A stretch of DNA of 64,000 nt. Source: Ophiura sarsii. Its lineage: Eukaryota > Echinodermata > Ophiuroidea > Amphilepidida > Ophiuridae. Location of the stretch: assembly GCA_035610835.1 (NCBI GenBank), contig CM069442.1:6670444-6734443 (forward strand), read 5' to 3'. Below the pieces are notes generated by a model. The model made no database searches. It saw only the letters and a list, made by a program, of their open reading frames with translations, and was not told the origin of the DNA. The first letter of the stretch is position 1. Each line of letters opens with the position of its first letter. This document shows positions 1 to 12,800 of this stretch, piece by piece. Made by a program: the position numbers and the translations under genes.

Positions 1-665
1 GGTGGGGTGAAGAAAGGGTGGGGGGGGGGGGGGTTGAGGAAAGGGGGGAGCATCCCCCCTAAAATTTGCCAAGCATTCCATTGAACACAAGTATAAAATA
101 TATCACCTCATTGGTATCATACTGTCAGTCTTTACTTGAACTATGCGCCAATAAAGAGGCAATAAATGGCACATCTTGTCTCTAGTTATCTTTATCATTC
201 TGCATACACTATCAGAGTATTTCATCATCATCCCCCCCCCCCCCCTAAATGTTCTCGGTCCCCCATAAATTGCATTGCTTCCACCACCATTGTCACTACA
301 TCCACTTGGTTTGAATTTGCATATCTTATGAGGACATTCTCATTTATTTCAACTAAAGTTTGTCTGACTTGGATTGACATTTAAGATTTGTATGATTGTA
401 CATGTTCTTTCACATTGAAGGATAGAACAATATTGTGCAGGAGATTTTGTGGCTAAGGTCACAGAATAAAGGAGAAATAAATCACAAATGTTAATGAAAG
501 ATATCGTTCAAACATTTTTGTATGATGATCAAAACTGTTCAAACAATATTAAAAATTTCCAAATGTTTTTTGAAAGAAAATCTAAAATTTGCAAAACCTG
601 ATTTGATTGCTCCTGAAGAGAAAGGTTTTTCAATTCCTAACCCATGTTTTAACTTTTCCGCCCAG
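1..665. other. Intron or upstream sequence before first recognised SMG5 exon
   Basis: No coding exon is recognisable. The stretch opens with a G-rich run including a long poly-G tract near position 25-34 and has a poly-C tract near 231-245. It ends in a pyrimidine-rich stretch and AG at 664-665, which is the acceptor of the first recognised SMG5 exon, so at least the right part is intronic. The N-terminal SMG5 exons must lie to the left of the window. Confidence 0.6.
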
Positions 666-834
666 CTCGGTATCGCCAAGATTTTGAAGGTCACAGAAGT
701 CGTCTGCTAGCGGAACGTTTCTACCATCAGGCATTGGTGTTGAATCCCAGTATGGGAATGCCACATAATCAGCTGGGGACATTAGCTGGTAATCACCATC
801 AGGGCCTTGATGCTGCCTATCACTATATGAGATG
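666..834 (+). CDS. SMG5: SMG5 exon A (EST1 helical region)
   Basis: The exon follows a pyrimidine-rich tract and AG and ends at ATGAGATG followed by GTAAGA. It is entered in phase 1 (the previous exon must end in G, giving Ala) and left with two bases of a codon. It encodes ARYRQDFEG, AERFYHQALVL, GMPHNQLGTLAG and YHYMR, the hallmark of the SMG5/6/7 TPR-like helices. The last 14 bases and the donor are repeated 133 bp downstream (954-970), so a decoy donor exists in the intron. Confidence 0.93.
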
Positions 835-3800
835 GTAAGATAATATCGCTGTTCTGTCAAAACCCTGTATCTCCATCTGGCCTTTCAGCATGTATAAAGC
901 AATACTTTCTATGTATGACCTTTGGGCAGTCTGCTCTAAACATGTTCAAGGGCCACTATATGAGATGGTAAGATAACATCGCTGTTCTGTCAAAACCCTG
1001 TATCTCCATCTGGCCCTTCAGCATGTATAAAGCAATACTTTCTATATATGATCTGTTGGCAGTCTGCTCTAAACTTTTCTGTCAAAACCCTGTAATACTT
1101 TCTATATATAATCTTTGGGCAGTCTGCTTTCAACATGTCCAAGGGCCAAAAATACATATATCAACCCCTTGTTTTATAGTGCTCTTGCCCCTGATCTGAA
1201 CGTATGTGACGTGATCAAGCGGAATGTGTCAGATGTGGGGAATATTGATTTTGAGTTTAGGTAAAAAGAAGTTTATGTTTTACCTTGTTTTCTCAGTTGG
1301 TAAATTGTTTGTAACTTGAAAACTATAAGTTCAATCTTAGTGGGGTTTAAATCCTGCAATGTTCGGATGAAATGAGCAAGCTTGTTTTAACGGCAAATTT
1401 AGTGGCTTTTAAATTTGAATAGGGGCCGTATTTAGCTGTTTGTAGACGTTAGAGCTTACACAGCCTTGATATAAAAGCTCATAAAACATATCGACTTCCA
1501 ATTTGGATATCAACATGACGACAGCACAATGTAGGTCACAACTTTTCCCAAAATCTCGCGGGAAATTTGAGGTCTGATTAAATAGGTTAAATAGGTTCCC
1601 GTAAAATATATATTTTATATGGCCCTGTTGGTTGATAAAGATTGTATTGGTTTGGCTATAATCCAATCCAGTTGGGTAATGTCAGGAGCAGGACAGATGC
1701 CATCTTGACAGGTTGGGCTGGTAGGGTGGTTGGTATGGTAAGGTTGAAGGGATTTCAAATAGAAAATACTGTTTTTCCATTTGGTGACAAAATATTTTGA
1801 GGCCTGACTGACCCCTATATTGATCTACTTTTGAATGTTTTCTTTAAAAAAATAAAAGCGAAACAAATCAATTTGTTAAAGCTTTCAATTTGTTTTTGTT
1901 TTTTTGAAAACTTATAAAAACTTTTGATTTTTTTGTTTTTAATTTTAATTTTTATAAAACCTTTTGAATATTTAAACAAAAAGGTTTTAATTTTTAAACT
2001 TTATTTATTTTTTGTTTGAAAGCATGGCAAATTTCTGAAAATCTGCTGACCCATATATATTTGTTTGTGTAAAAACTTTCAATGTTTTTTAAATGTTGGA
2101 AAATTTCTTAAATCTTTCTTGTTATTAAAAATAAAGCCCTCATAACTAACTATTTCCACTTCTTCAAAGTTCCTTTTCCTAGGGTTTTCCATCGCCTTAT
2201 CGAATAATTAACAAATTATAATTCTAATTAAAATATAATATGTTCACTGCAGGAAACAAACTTTTTTGAGCCTATTTAATTTCTCACATGTGGGAGTAAC
2301 TCTTTTATGGAGGCATTTGATTTAGATGAGTTGTTCACACTTGACTCCATGTAAGGAGGTGTTGTTCTCTGTGCAAGCAGGCATTAAATCCTGCATGATT
2401 GTCCTGGATTATGCAAAGCATAAATCAGGCTTGCATTGTAGTTTCAACCAATCAAATCATTGGTCTGACCAGAGAAGACAGTGTTGCCAATCTATACGCC
2501 TTATTTTGCTTACAAATATTGGATTCGTTAGCCTATTGGGCTATTTGGAAGGTGACATATTGCCAGAAATAGTCACCTTATGGGCTACTTTCGGCTCCAA
2601 ATATCTTAAACCAAATAGTGTAGTGTCCAATATGTTGGCAATCGAATAGGTATTGAGAAAATTTATCTTTCAGGCCTGTTGTTCACACATACATTGGTTA
2701 GTTTCAACTCATGAACAAAAGGTCTTGGTTTGCTATGCTGCTAGAATTCTCTTAGGAGCTTTGGTGGGGGATCTCATGGCCAAAGTAATGGTGAAAAACG
2801 ATATTCATCAAAAGCGCTGTTGAGTTGTTGTTATACCATCTTCTAACTTCCGGACAAGTGCAACTTCGACTGGTCGAGGTAGAAAGGCTCTGCAGGTGTA
2901 TGAGCGTGCAGGAACGGACATAATCTACCACCTTCTACTTCTATTTCTCTGCTGTTTTACATTGGTTAGCCGGTTTGTTCCTCACAATTAATTTCTACTG
3001 AAAACAAGAGCAAGGCTTTTAGTGAACCGATGCAGTCTACAACATCTTGTCCTGTGCAGCGCAACAAGAAAAAGCACTGTGACATTTTAAGGACTCCACA
3101 CTTAAATCTAATAGTCCTGATGATCGTCTTGCATAAGAAAAATCACTTCCGGCCATCATGAACAACTTTGTATGAGTGCAGTGTCACAGGTTGGAAGAAA
3201 CACCCGCAGCTGAATTAATTGTTATACTATTTGAGGAACAATGCAATACTGTTGTATGTGATGGTGGCTATATCATTTGTGGGTGGGATTCTGTGGGATG
3301 ATGCATTTGCCAAAGTTGGAGTAGTCCTATAAAAGTATAATCCTATTGAAATATGGTGGAGTTTTAGCAGTTTTGGTAAGTTTTTTCATCTTTTTAATCA
3401 TTTAATCATAATGTTGGGTTTAAAAGATTTTTCAGATTCCGACTTTCAAAGTCGATCTCAAGGATTACCGAACCAATAATAGGTACGATGTACTTATTTC
3501 AATGCAATTCTCATGGTGATTCCAAATTTGATAATGAAATTCAGTAATTGCAACATTTTTGAAACATGTGTGAAATTTTGGAATGTCATCTGCAGACGAG
3601 TTAAATTGATAGTTAAAGAGAAGAACTTTTCCTGAAAATGGCACTTTCTTATTTATCATAGTATCAAATGTATGCACTGATTGTCCTTTTTAAAAACAAT
3701 TTTAGAAAAACCTGATGCCCATGAGGGCTTGAACTCCGATAAATGTGCCTGTATTCTCGTACGTAGTTAAACATGGTTTTAAGCTAAACACGCATCTAAC

Positions 3801-6800
3801 TTTGACTTTAAACACATCGTTTAACTAGACGCAATTCTCGAAAAATTGTTTAACTTAAATACGAGTCTAACTCACTAAAAAGTGTTTAAATTTAAACATA
3901 GGTATGGGGTACTTTAAAGGGCGTTTAACTAAACTCATACACCAACTGTATGCCTTGAATGATCACTCAACCGTGCCTGCTTGCTGCAAACTGACGTTCA
4001 GATTGTGTAGTATTAAAAATACACGTGCTTTTGAGGTATTCGGTCTATATTTATTGTAATCCATTAGGGCCACAACAACAATAAGTACCTGTATACAGTA
4101 ACACACGCCCACTATGGGGAAGAGAATCACAGAGTTTAAAACCGTGTTTTGTTAAACATTTGTTTAAAAGATAAACTTGCGTTTAAGACAGACACTCTTT
4201 TAGTTAGACTCGGTTACAAGAATACGGCCCTTTTATGTTCATTGTGTTTTGATAAATACAATTCGAAAGGTTTACTGTAGATCTGATAAATATCAAATTT
4301 TATATGCTTAAGGTCTAATACTTACACTTATTTATATCATGTCATAATTTAATTGCAGGGGTATCACAGATTAGATTTTTCAATATAATCTGCTGCTCAA
4401 ATAATGCATGAAGCTGTGAAATGTTATACGTTGATTCTGTATGACGTCACAAACAGGTAAGCCAAACATGATATTTAATTTAATTTAATTTAAATGTAGC
4501 GTGAATGCTGCAATCCTTATTCAATTCACTTTGTCTCAAGAATTGACAGCTACGAAACAAGATGCTACAAGGTCTTTGAATGATTAAGGTATTATTTCAA
4601 GTCATCTGGGACAACATTTCATCAAAAGGTGGGAAAAAACAACAAATATGACGTAGGAGGAGAATGGGTTCACTTCATAGCTCTTAGTAGAAGAGCTTTG
4701 TGTTAGAGCTATGCTGTTCTCAAATGTTTGTCCAAAGGGCAATCTTAACTTGAATTATTGAATTATTAATTGTGAGCGCCCTCAAGACATGCTTGTTTTC
4801 CCCCTTCCTTCCCACAAACAACATTGTTTTACCAACTACTTAAAGAAAGAATTAAGTCTCATTGCATTTGATGCGGTAACACATTAAGTTATCGTTCTAA
4901 GAGAGTAGGTTTCATAAGTAAGAAAGCTTCAGGGTTGTATAATCCTATGAAAAAATTTTAAGCTGGAGACAGAAACAAATTTCTTTGGAACTTCAGTCAT
5001 CATTCTATCATTTGTTGTTTTATCATGTTTACTGTTTCATGATTGTACTGTTTCATGATTGTACGTCACATGCCGTTGACCACAAACCAAAGAGGTAAAT
5101 AAAAGCCTCTTACACAGCGTACACGGCGTGATGCGATCCCTTGGGTATGGGCGAGTAGAGCGTAAAACTGATAGGTAGTTAAAACGTCTGGTTTGCTGTC
5201 AACAGCAAAAGGTACAAATACCCGGATGACCGGGCCCATCTATAATAGTCTACCTAGGAATAAAGTACTGATAAAGCATAGGAATGTATGATATTAACTC
5301 ATTTAACATTGAAAATTAAGATGTACTATTTTGTTTATTGTTTCATTTTTTTCTTTCTAGGGTCGTCTTTTAAACTTCCGGTCCCCAGTCATTAAGTTCT
5401 GTCAAGACATCAATTAAAAACATCTAATTATCTTACGTCAGCTTGCATCCCACCAAGTGCTCTAGTGTTCAAGTTCATCTAGTTGGCACTGTTCCGGAAG
5501 AAGGAGAAAAAGAAAAAAAAAGACTGCATACAGTAACAATTTCCTGGTGACATGAAGATGGTAATGCATGGTCTGATCTGATCTCTACTGCAATAAATAT
5601 CAACGCTCTCAACCTCTGATTGAGCACTCTATTTACAGTGAAAGAGGAACCTTTGTATATCTTTAAGTATGTGTATAGAAAAAAAACCCATCTGTGACAA
5701 TCAATACCGGCATCATTCAAGGTATTCTACAAATATGGCGATGGGGCTCACCTTGTGTGCTCCCTAGTTTATATAAACAAATTTATTTAAGCTTTTAGGA
5801 TTTGGGTATTAATTTCAATGAAATGCCGATCATAGACATGTTGGCCAGATGAGGAGAATATCTAGAAACGGTGACAATGCAAGAAGATATAGATGAAAAA
5901 CACAATTATGGTTAACCAAAAACTCTGCTTAACTGATGGCATTCAGCGAGCAACAGCTCTATGTCTGAACTCTGTACATCCCAACATAGACATTGTTCTT
6001 GCTCATCTACAGGGTATTTTTGATATTACAGCATTAATATTTTGTGCAAGTAAAGGTGAAGAAGTCCCGGCACTGATAAAACAAGTGCTCTAATGTCCAT
6101 TAATTGTTTCTGCATAGGGGTGTTATCTTGGTGATATGGGCTAAATAAAAAAAATGTTTGCAATTTTATTATTGATTGAAATGTTTCATGCCAAATAGTA
6201 GAATCATTTCAGATTTTGGCAAAAAAAAGTGGTCAGAAATGTATAACACTAGAAAAAAATGTGCTTGCTATGATCACATTTTCAAAAGTGTACATGGAAA
6301 GGGATGTTTGTTCAAATTCATTGGCTATATTTACAAACTAGTAATCTGACATTTGGAAAAATATTAAATATAATATTTTCATGAAAATGTTGGTAAATGT
6401 TCAACAATATTTGAAATGTTCAAATATTTTCAAAACAATTCAAAATGGCAAATTAAAGCAAATGTTAAACATTTGCTTAAATTTGCCAACAAGTAAAACG
6501 GTTTGGTGTTAATATCTTGCATCACCTTTAAGGTTGCTAACTCGGATACTACACCACTGCAGGAAAACAGCTATTATACCAAATTAATTGCATCTATACT
6601 TTTTATTCTGAGACCACAACTAAGATAAGTCTTTACTCTACCTATCTGAGGACTTTCGCATTATTTAAAACATTTTTTTCCCTAAATTGTCACCTTCTTG
6701 AATTTCTGTAGAAAGGAGGGAAAGTGCTATGGCCATGACACTTTGGAATTATGATTTCCTTAAATACCCACACCCTAAAATCAGATCCTCTTTCACCCAA

Positions 6801-9800
6801 TGCAGAACTATTATAACAGTGGACCGACCATCCACCTTAAAGGTGTTGGTGGTTCCCCCCCCCCCCCCTCCCCTTCTGGTGTTGTGTGATTTATTGTACT
6901 AGTGTCGCGTCATTTACTCATTTGTGATTATTGTGAACAAAGCATCAGTTAACATGAATCAAAACCCTGACACAAAATGCTGAATCAACCATTTTAGGAT
7001 GCGTTGTTGTATGGGAACCCTTCACCATGAAGTGAAACATTATTAATTGGGTATTGTTTTGTTGTTTCTTTTTCCCCTCAATATTTTCATGAACATGTTG
7101 GTAAATTTTCAACAATATTTTCAAAACAATTCAAAATGTTTAAAACAATTCAGAATTGAAAAAAATAATCGCAATTTTTCACAATTTGTTTAACAATCTG
7201 TAAAAAAAAAAATGGATCGGTCAGGCCTGTAGAACAGTTATGTTATTTTCCGTCACCTAAGTTTGTCTTCTAAGGCTATATTGAAAAATAATTTGTCTCA
7301 AAGCTCTCGTGCACGTTAGTTAATTGATGCGCGTTAGAAGAAAAAGAGAAAAAAATCCCAACATTTCACAGATTTTTCAGATTTTCATTGATCACATCAT
7401 TTTAAATACAAAAGGTCACTTTTACAAGGATTTCAATCATTTTTATTTAAAACGCAATCCGCATTAGGTTTTGAAAAACTGAAGAGCTTTGAGACAAAAG
7501 ATGTTTTTAATATAGCCTAAGATAAACACACATGTGAAAGTGATATTGGTTATGGTGATGTTGATGATGCTTTGATCACAATGTTTACAAGTTTATGATG
7601 ATTACAATTCATTTATCAAGAATCATTTTCATTAAATATGACTATTCTTTTCATCTAAATGTCTGCATTGATAGTGATGCGAGCATGTTAAGACTCAGTG
7701 GAAAGAATGAAAGGCACCGCCGTCTCAAAACTGATTACCTACATGTAAAGGAATTTTATATTTCGTTCCAATAGACTTATTATTTGATGTGTTTTGAGTC
7801 ATTTGTTACAAATACTCAGCACTATGCTATAGTGGCAATTCATAACATACATTAAACACTTGTACTATCAATATCAACATGAACTAAATTGCTTTTAGAC
7901 AGCTTGATCAAATCCGAATAACGTGAAGAGAATGGGCCAAGATTGCATTTTTCTTTCATCCTTCCAATGAGTCTACTGCAACCAATATTTGCCCTCAAAG
8001 AATGCGTACAACTTTTCTGGACATTGCTTTTACAGTAGATTTTCAATCAAAGTCATATTAAATGATTTGCATAAATGAATTTCAATTATCATTAAACAAC
8101 TAAGTACATTATGAATTAAGAACCTAATTCTTAATGAATATCAAGGTGTTTAATAGCTATGCAAAATGAATTGTTTTTATTACTCTATTGATATTCATTA
8201 TATTTTGGGTACAATGTGAATATTTGGATATTCATCGGGAACATAGTGAATATTCACAAGACATAATGAATATTCATAGGTATAAATGAATAATCATAAG
8301 GTATAAATGAATAATCATAAGGTATAAATGAATATTCATAAGGTATAAATGAATATTCATAGGTATAAATGAATATTCATAGGGTATAAATGAATATTCA
8401 TAAGGTATAAATGAATATTCATGAGGTACACGATGAATATTCATGAGGTACACGATGAATATTCATGAGGTACACGATGAATATTCATGCGGTACACGAT
8501 GAATATTCATGAGGTACACGATGAATATTCATGAGGTACACGATGAATATTCATGAGGTACACGATGAATATTCATGAGGTACACGATGAATATTCATGA
8601 GGTACACGATGAATATTCATGAGGTTCACGATGAATGAATATTCATAAGGTATAAATGAATATTCATAAGGTATAAATGAATATTCATAAGGTATAAATG
8701 AATATTCATAAGGTATAAATGAATATTCATGAGGTACACGATGAATATTCATGAGGTGCACGATGAATATTCATGAGGTGCACGATGAATATTCATGAGG
8801 TGCACGATGAATATTCATGAGGTACACGATGAATGAATATTCATAAGGTATAAATGAATATTCATAGGTATAAATGAATATTCATAAGGTATAAATGAAT
8901 ATTCATAAGGTATAAATGAATATTCATAAGGTATAAATGAATATTCATGAGGTACACGATGAATATTCATGAGGTACACGATGAATATTCGTGAGGTACA
9001 CGATGAATATTTGTGAGGTTCACGATGAATATTCGTGAGGTACACGATGAATATTCGTGAGGTACACGATGAATATTCGTGAGGTACACGATGAATATTC
9101 GTGAGGTACACGATGAATATTTGTGAGGTACACTGAATATTCATAAGGTACACTGAATATTCGTGAGGTACACGGTGAATATTTATGAGGTACACTGACT
9201 ATTCGTGAGGTACATTGACTATTCGTGAGGTACACGATGAATATTCACGAGGTACACGATGAATATTCATGACGTACACGGCGAATATTCATGAGATTCG
9301 TAATGAATATTCATGAGCTACATATATTTTTATTATGTTGGTTAATCATGAGTTTCACAATGAAAAGTCATGTGGTACATGATGAATATTCATGAGGTGT
9401 ATTCATGAGCTACTTGGTGACAATCCATGCGGTACATGGGGGATATTCATTAGAGGCTCATGGTTATGTATGAGGTTCATCATATGAGATTAATTTATTT
9501 AGGCTCATATGAGGTTCATCATGATGACTAATTACGATAAAGATTTTTACTTGATTTACTGGAAGTTATATGATGAATTTTCATGAGGTATTTGATGAAT
9601 ATATAAAAAGAGTTCATGTCATAGACTTTTAAATAACATTTTAATTTATGAATAAGGCGTCATTCCTTTGTTTAAATTTTCGCTTAACGTTTCTTTGTTT
9701 TGCCTAAACCTCGTTTAGGCAAAACAAAGGAAGGAATAAACATTATTGTTCTCTTTTGCCTTATAACGTCACATAAGGTGTATACATAATCGTCAAGTCA

Positions 9801-12800
9801 GGTATAGTAGTATAATGACTTGTGCGATTATTCATGAAGTACTCTATGATTATTCACGAGGTGTATAATTATGAGGTACATAAGTAAATTTCATCACAAG
9901 TTTAATACTGTGAATCGGGTACATAATGTTTAAAGTTGTAATCACCAGAGTCACATTCAATAAAAATGGGGTTTATATTGAATAATTATGTTTGTATTAA
10001 TTTGAAGAGGAAAATGACTAATTAACCCTAATACTTTTGCAGACTGTAAACAGTCGGGGAAAGTTTGGACAAAAGAAACTTGCTCTTGACCGCGCCAGGG
10101 TTTGAACTTTTGGACTTATATCGCATTCATACCCTTCCATGATGATGAAATAAGATCAACCCTCGAGTCATCCACTGATGCTAAAACACAGTTGGTTAAT
10201 CGGAAACATCCGGAACCGATCATATATTTTTGGATTTGAAATTGTGTATGGGAGGTATCGTTTATAATGGGGCTTTTAGCAAACTTGAAAAAGGCACTAG
10301 AGATTGTAATTGGTGCTGCATGGTTATCACATGGGGGCTACATATGTATCACATGGGCGTGGCATGGGTTTCACATGGCCGTTGCATGTATGTTATGGGT
10401 ATAGATCTTATATTAGTCACATCCCATTAATGCATTATTTTGTATGTGTATTTCTAGTTGGCTGTCGGAGGTACCCTTTGATGGAGCTATTGCCAACTTG
10501 GAGAAGACATTGGAGAGAAATCAGAAGCGCTTCCAGGAATTACCTCGCCAAACTAATCGTGACTTCCCACCTGAGCTCCAAAGGTAGGTGTGCGGTGACA
10601 CAAGGTTGGCAGAAGGATGTATTGTGTATTTTCTTATATTGTTATTTTGCTCCTTTTTAACATGCTCTTCAAATAAATTACTTTTACTTTGTAGGTATCA
10701 CATAAGGGTATATTTGCTATTGAGTGTACTGTCATTTTGCTTTCTTTTGACATTGCAAGTTGCATTCACCACATTTGGAATGGGAGTCTCATGGATGGAT
10801 ACCTTATAGCAGGGGTTCTCAACTATATTTCCTGGCGGTCAATGGAGGGCCACAGGAAGTTAACTGGATATTGGAGATATTTATATCATAAGAAAGCTGA
10901 AACTTTGCTGATTACAGAACTGTTTTGATCATTTTTCTACGATCACTACAATTGTGATGTCATAAAAAGCTACAAAACAAGAAATCATGAAAACAGGCCA
11001 AAAAGATACATAGTTCAATAGAATATCATTATATTATAAGGTTAATTAGAAAAGTGACTTAAGTAAGTTTTTGAAGGTAAAATGTCATAAAAGATAATGA
11101 CACAAAGTATTGGAAATTAATTTTCTCAAACCAATCTAAAAAATAAAAATAAAAATTTACCCATAATCCCTAGTTCACATTTTGCGACATCCAACAAGTT
11201 TTCACATCCCTGAGCATATATGTGATGCGATCTAGGTATTTGGCAATATTTTGTTTTAATACCAGAAAGAGGCTTTCTTCTTCATTTATTTAATGTTTCC
11301 ATCAGCCTGAAATCAATGATGTTTGTTTTAATCCAAAGGTGGAAGTTTTTTTCTTGGAAGAACTACCATGTGCACGCCCCCTGGATATCAAATGGTGCAC
11401 ATCTAACTTCAACAAGCAATACATAATGTACTTATTTTTAGTTGGATATTTAAACAAATAAATATTTTGCATTTGTCCGCAATATCTTTGTCACTTTTAT
11501 TTCTGTCCCTTGCGTTTTTCACCAATTTGCAAAGAACAACTCATTTATTTATACGTATTTATAATTGATTAATTTGAGGAATTATGAGCATTTCAATAAG
11601 TAGTACATTGTAAATATATTGATTGATCAAGAAGTCATATCCCCCATTAGCTTTTATAGAGTCGCTGTGGACAAACACGAATAGCGACAATTCTCAATTG
11701 GCCATAACTCAACAAGTCTTCCAATTAATGATTTTTCTGTATGTTAAAGCTCACAAAATGCAGTATTTCCGCCTGCACATCTAAAGAAAATGAATTGTGT
11801 TTAAGAGGGCACTTTTAGGATTCCTTTTTTTAGGGGGGGGGGGGGGGCACCCTGTATTTGCTACATTTCGGAGAAGCCATACCTATCCCCTACTATATTA
11901 TTGGCCTCAAAACTCCCTGCAATACCAATGACATGATGTATTCTCGCTCTAGAATCAATGCAAAACCCTGCAACTATAATGAACATACAAGCAATATTTA
12001 AGTCTTGTGTGGCTTTTCAGATAATCCAAATAATTGGTTGTAATATACTGACTGATATCACCTGTTCAGTCTGTTCAGTCCAAGATGACACAATGACCTT
12101 TATCTTATGAAATCTCAACCAAAGCATAGAAGGGCAAATTTGCTTACACGGTGAATGCATAATATATATACATCTAATTCTTGTTTCATGCAAGGTATAA
12201 TATGCATTTGAGCTTTACATAATTTGTCATGCTGAACAGTTTATAGTGGTTTATATAGACATGTATAATGAATCTTCACAAATTCTCAGCTGAAGTGTGC
12301 TTCTGCATCATTGATGCTCTCGTTAGATTCAATTTGTAGCTTCATCACATAGACCTATACGCAAAAGAAATATATTTGTGTGTTGTTGTTTTCATGGTAG
12401 CTGCTTTGAGTGCGAAGAGCGCGAAAATAAATGTAGCACGATAGTTTTCGCTTTACAGTATGGGGTGGGTTGCTGAAAGCTTGTTGCCTATATATTTTAG
12501 TTTCCTGCTTTCTGATTGGTTTGATACTACTAGGAATGTATGAATGTTGATAAGTCTCACGTGGGTGTGTCATGGATAAATATAAACAGTTGTGCTCTGT
12601 GTGATGGGTAGATTGTTTGCACTAATAATAAACTGTATCTTCTTACATCCAGACCTCGAGACATCAAGCAATTTCTTATCAAATTCTTGCGGCTGCAAGA
12701 GCTTTTACAACCACGCAACAGAATCCAGTTGGACAAGCTGCCATCACTATGCCAAGATGTTTTACAAGTAAGACAGTTGTTATTGAATCACTATTTATGG

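Larger units (their letters stand above)
835..10457 (+). other. SMG5 intron A, repeat-filled
   Basis: This 9.6-kb intron contains a duplicated exon-end/donor segment (821-1160), a very AT-rich stretch (1,850-2,150), a partial copy of the 250-bp MITE (3,425-3,601), a MITE with short terminal inverted repeats (3,746-4,229), another (7,271-7,520), and the large palindromic minisatellite (8,215-9,330). Short ORFs such as 5893-6093 show no recognisable domain and no splice logic, and I do not call them genes. Confidence 0.7.

Noticed and set aside
8573..9235. Minus-strand ORFs of Tyr/Glu/Ser/Ile repeats
   Set aside because: Products of reading the palindromic minisatellite; no start context and no homologous domain.
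8215..9330. Regular repeats resembling a CRISPR array
   Set aside because: Units are contiguous with no unique spacers, and the genome is eukaryotic; it is a minisatellite.
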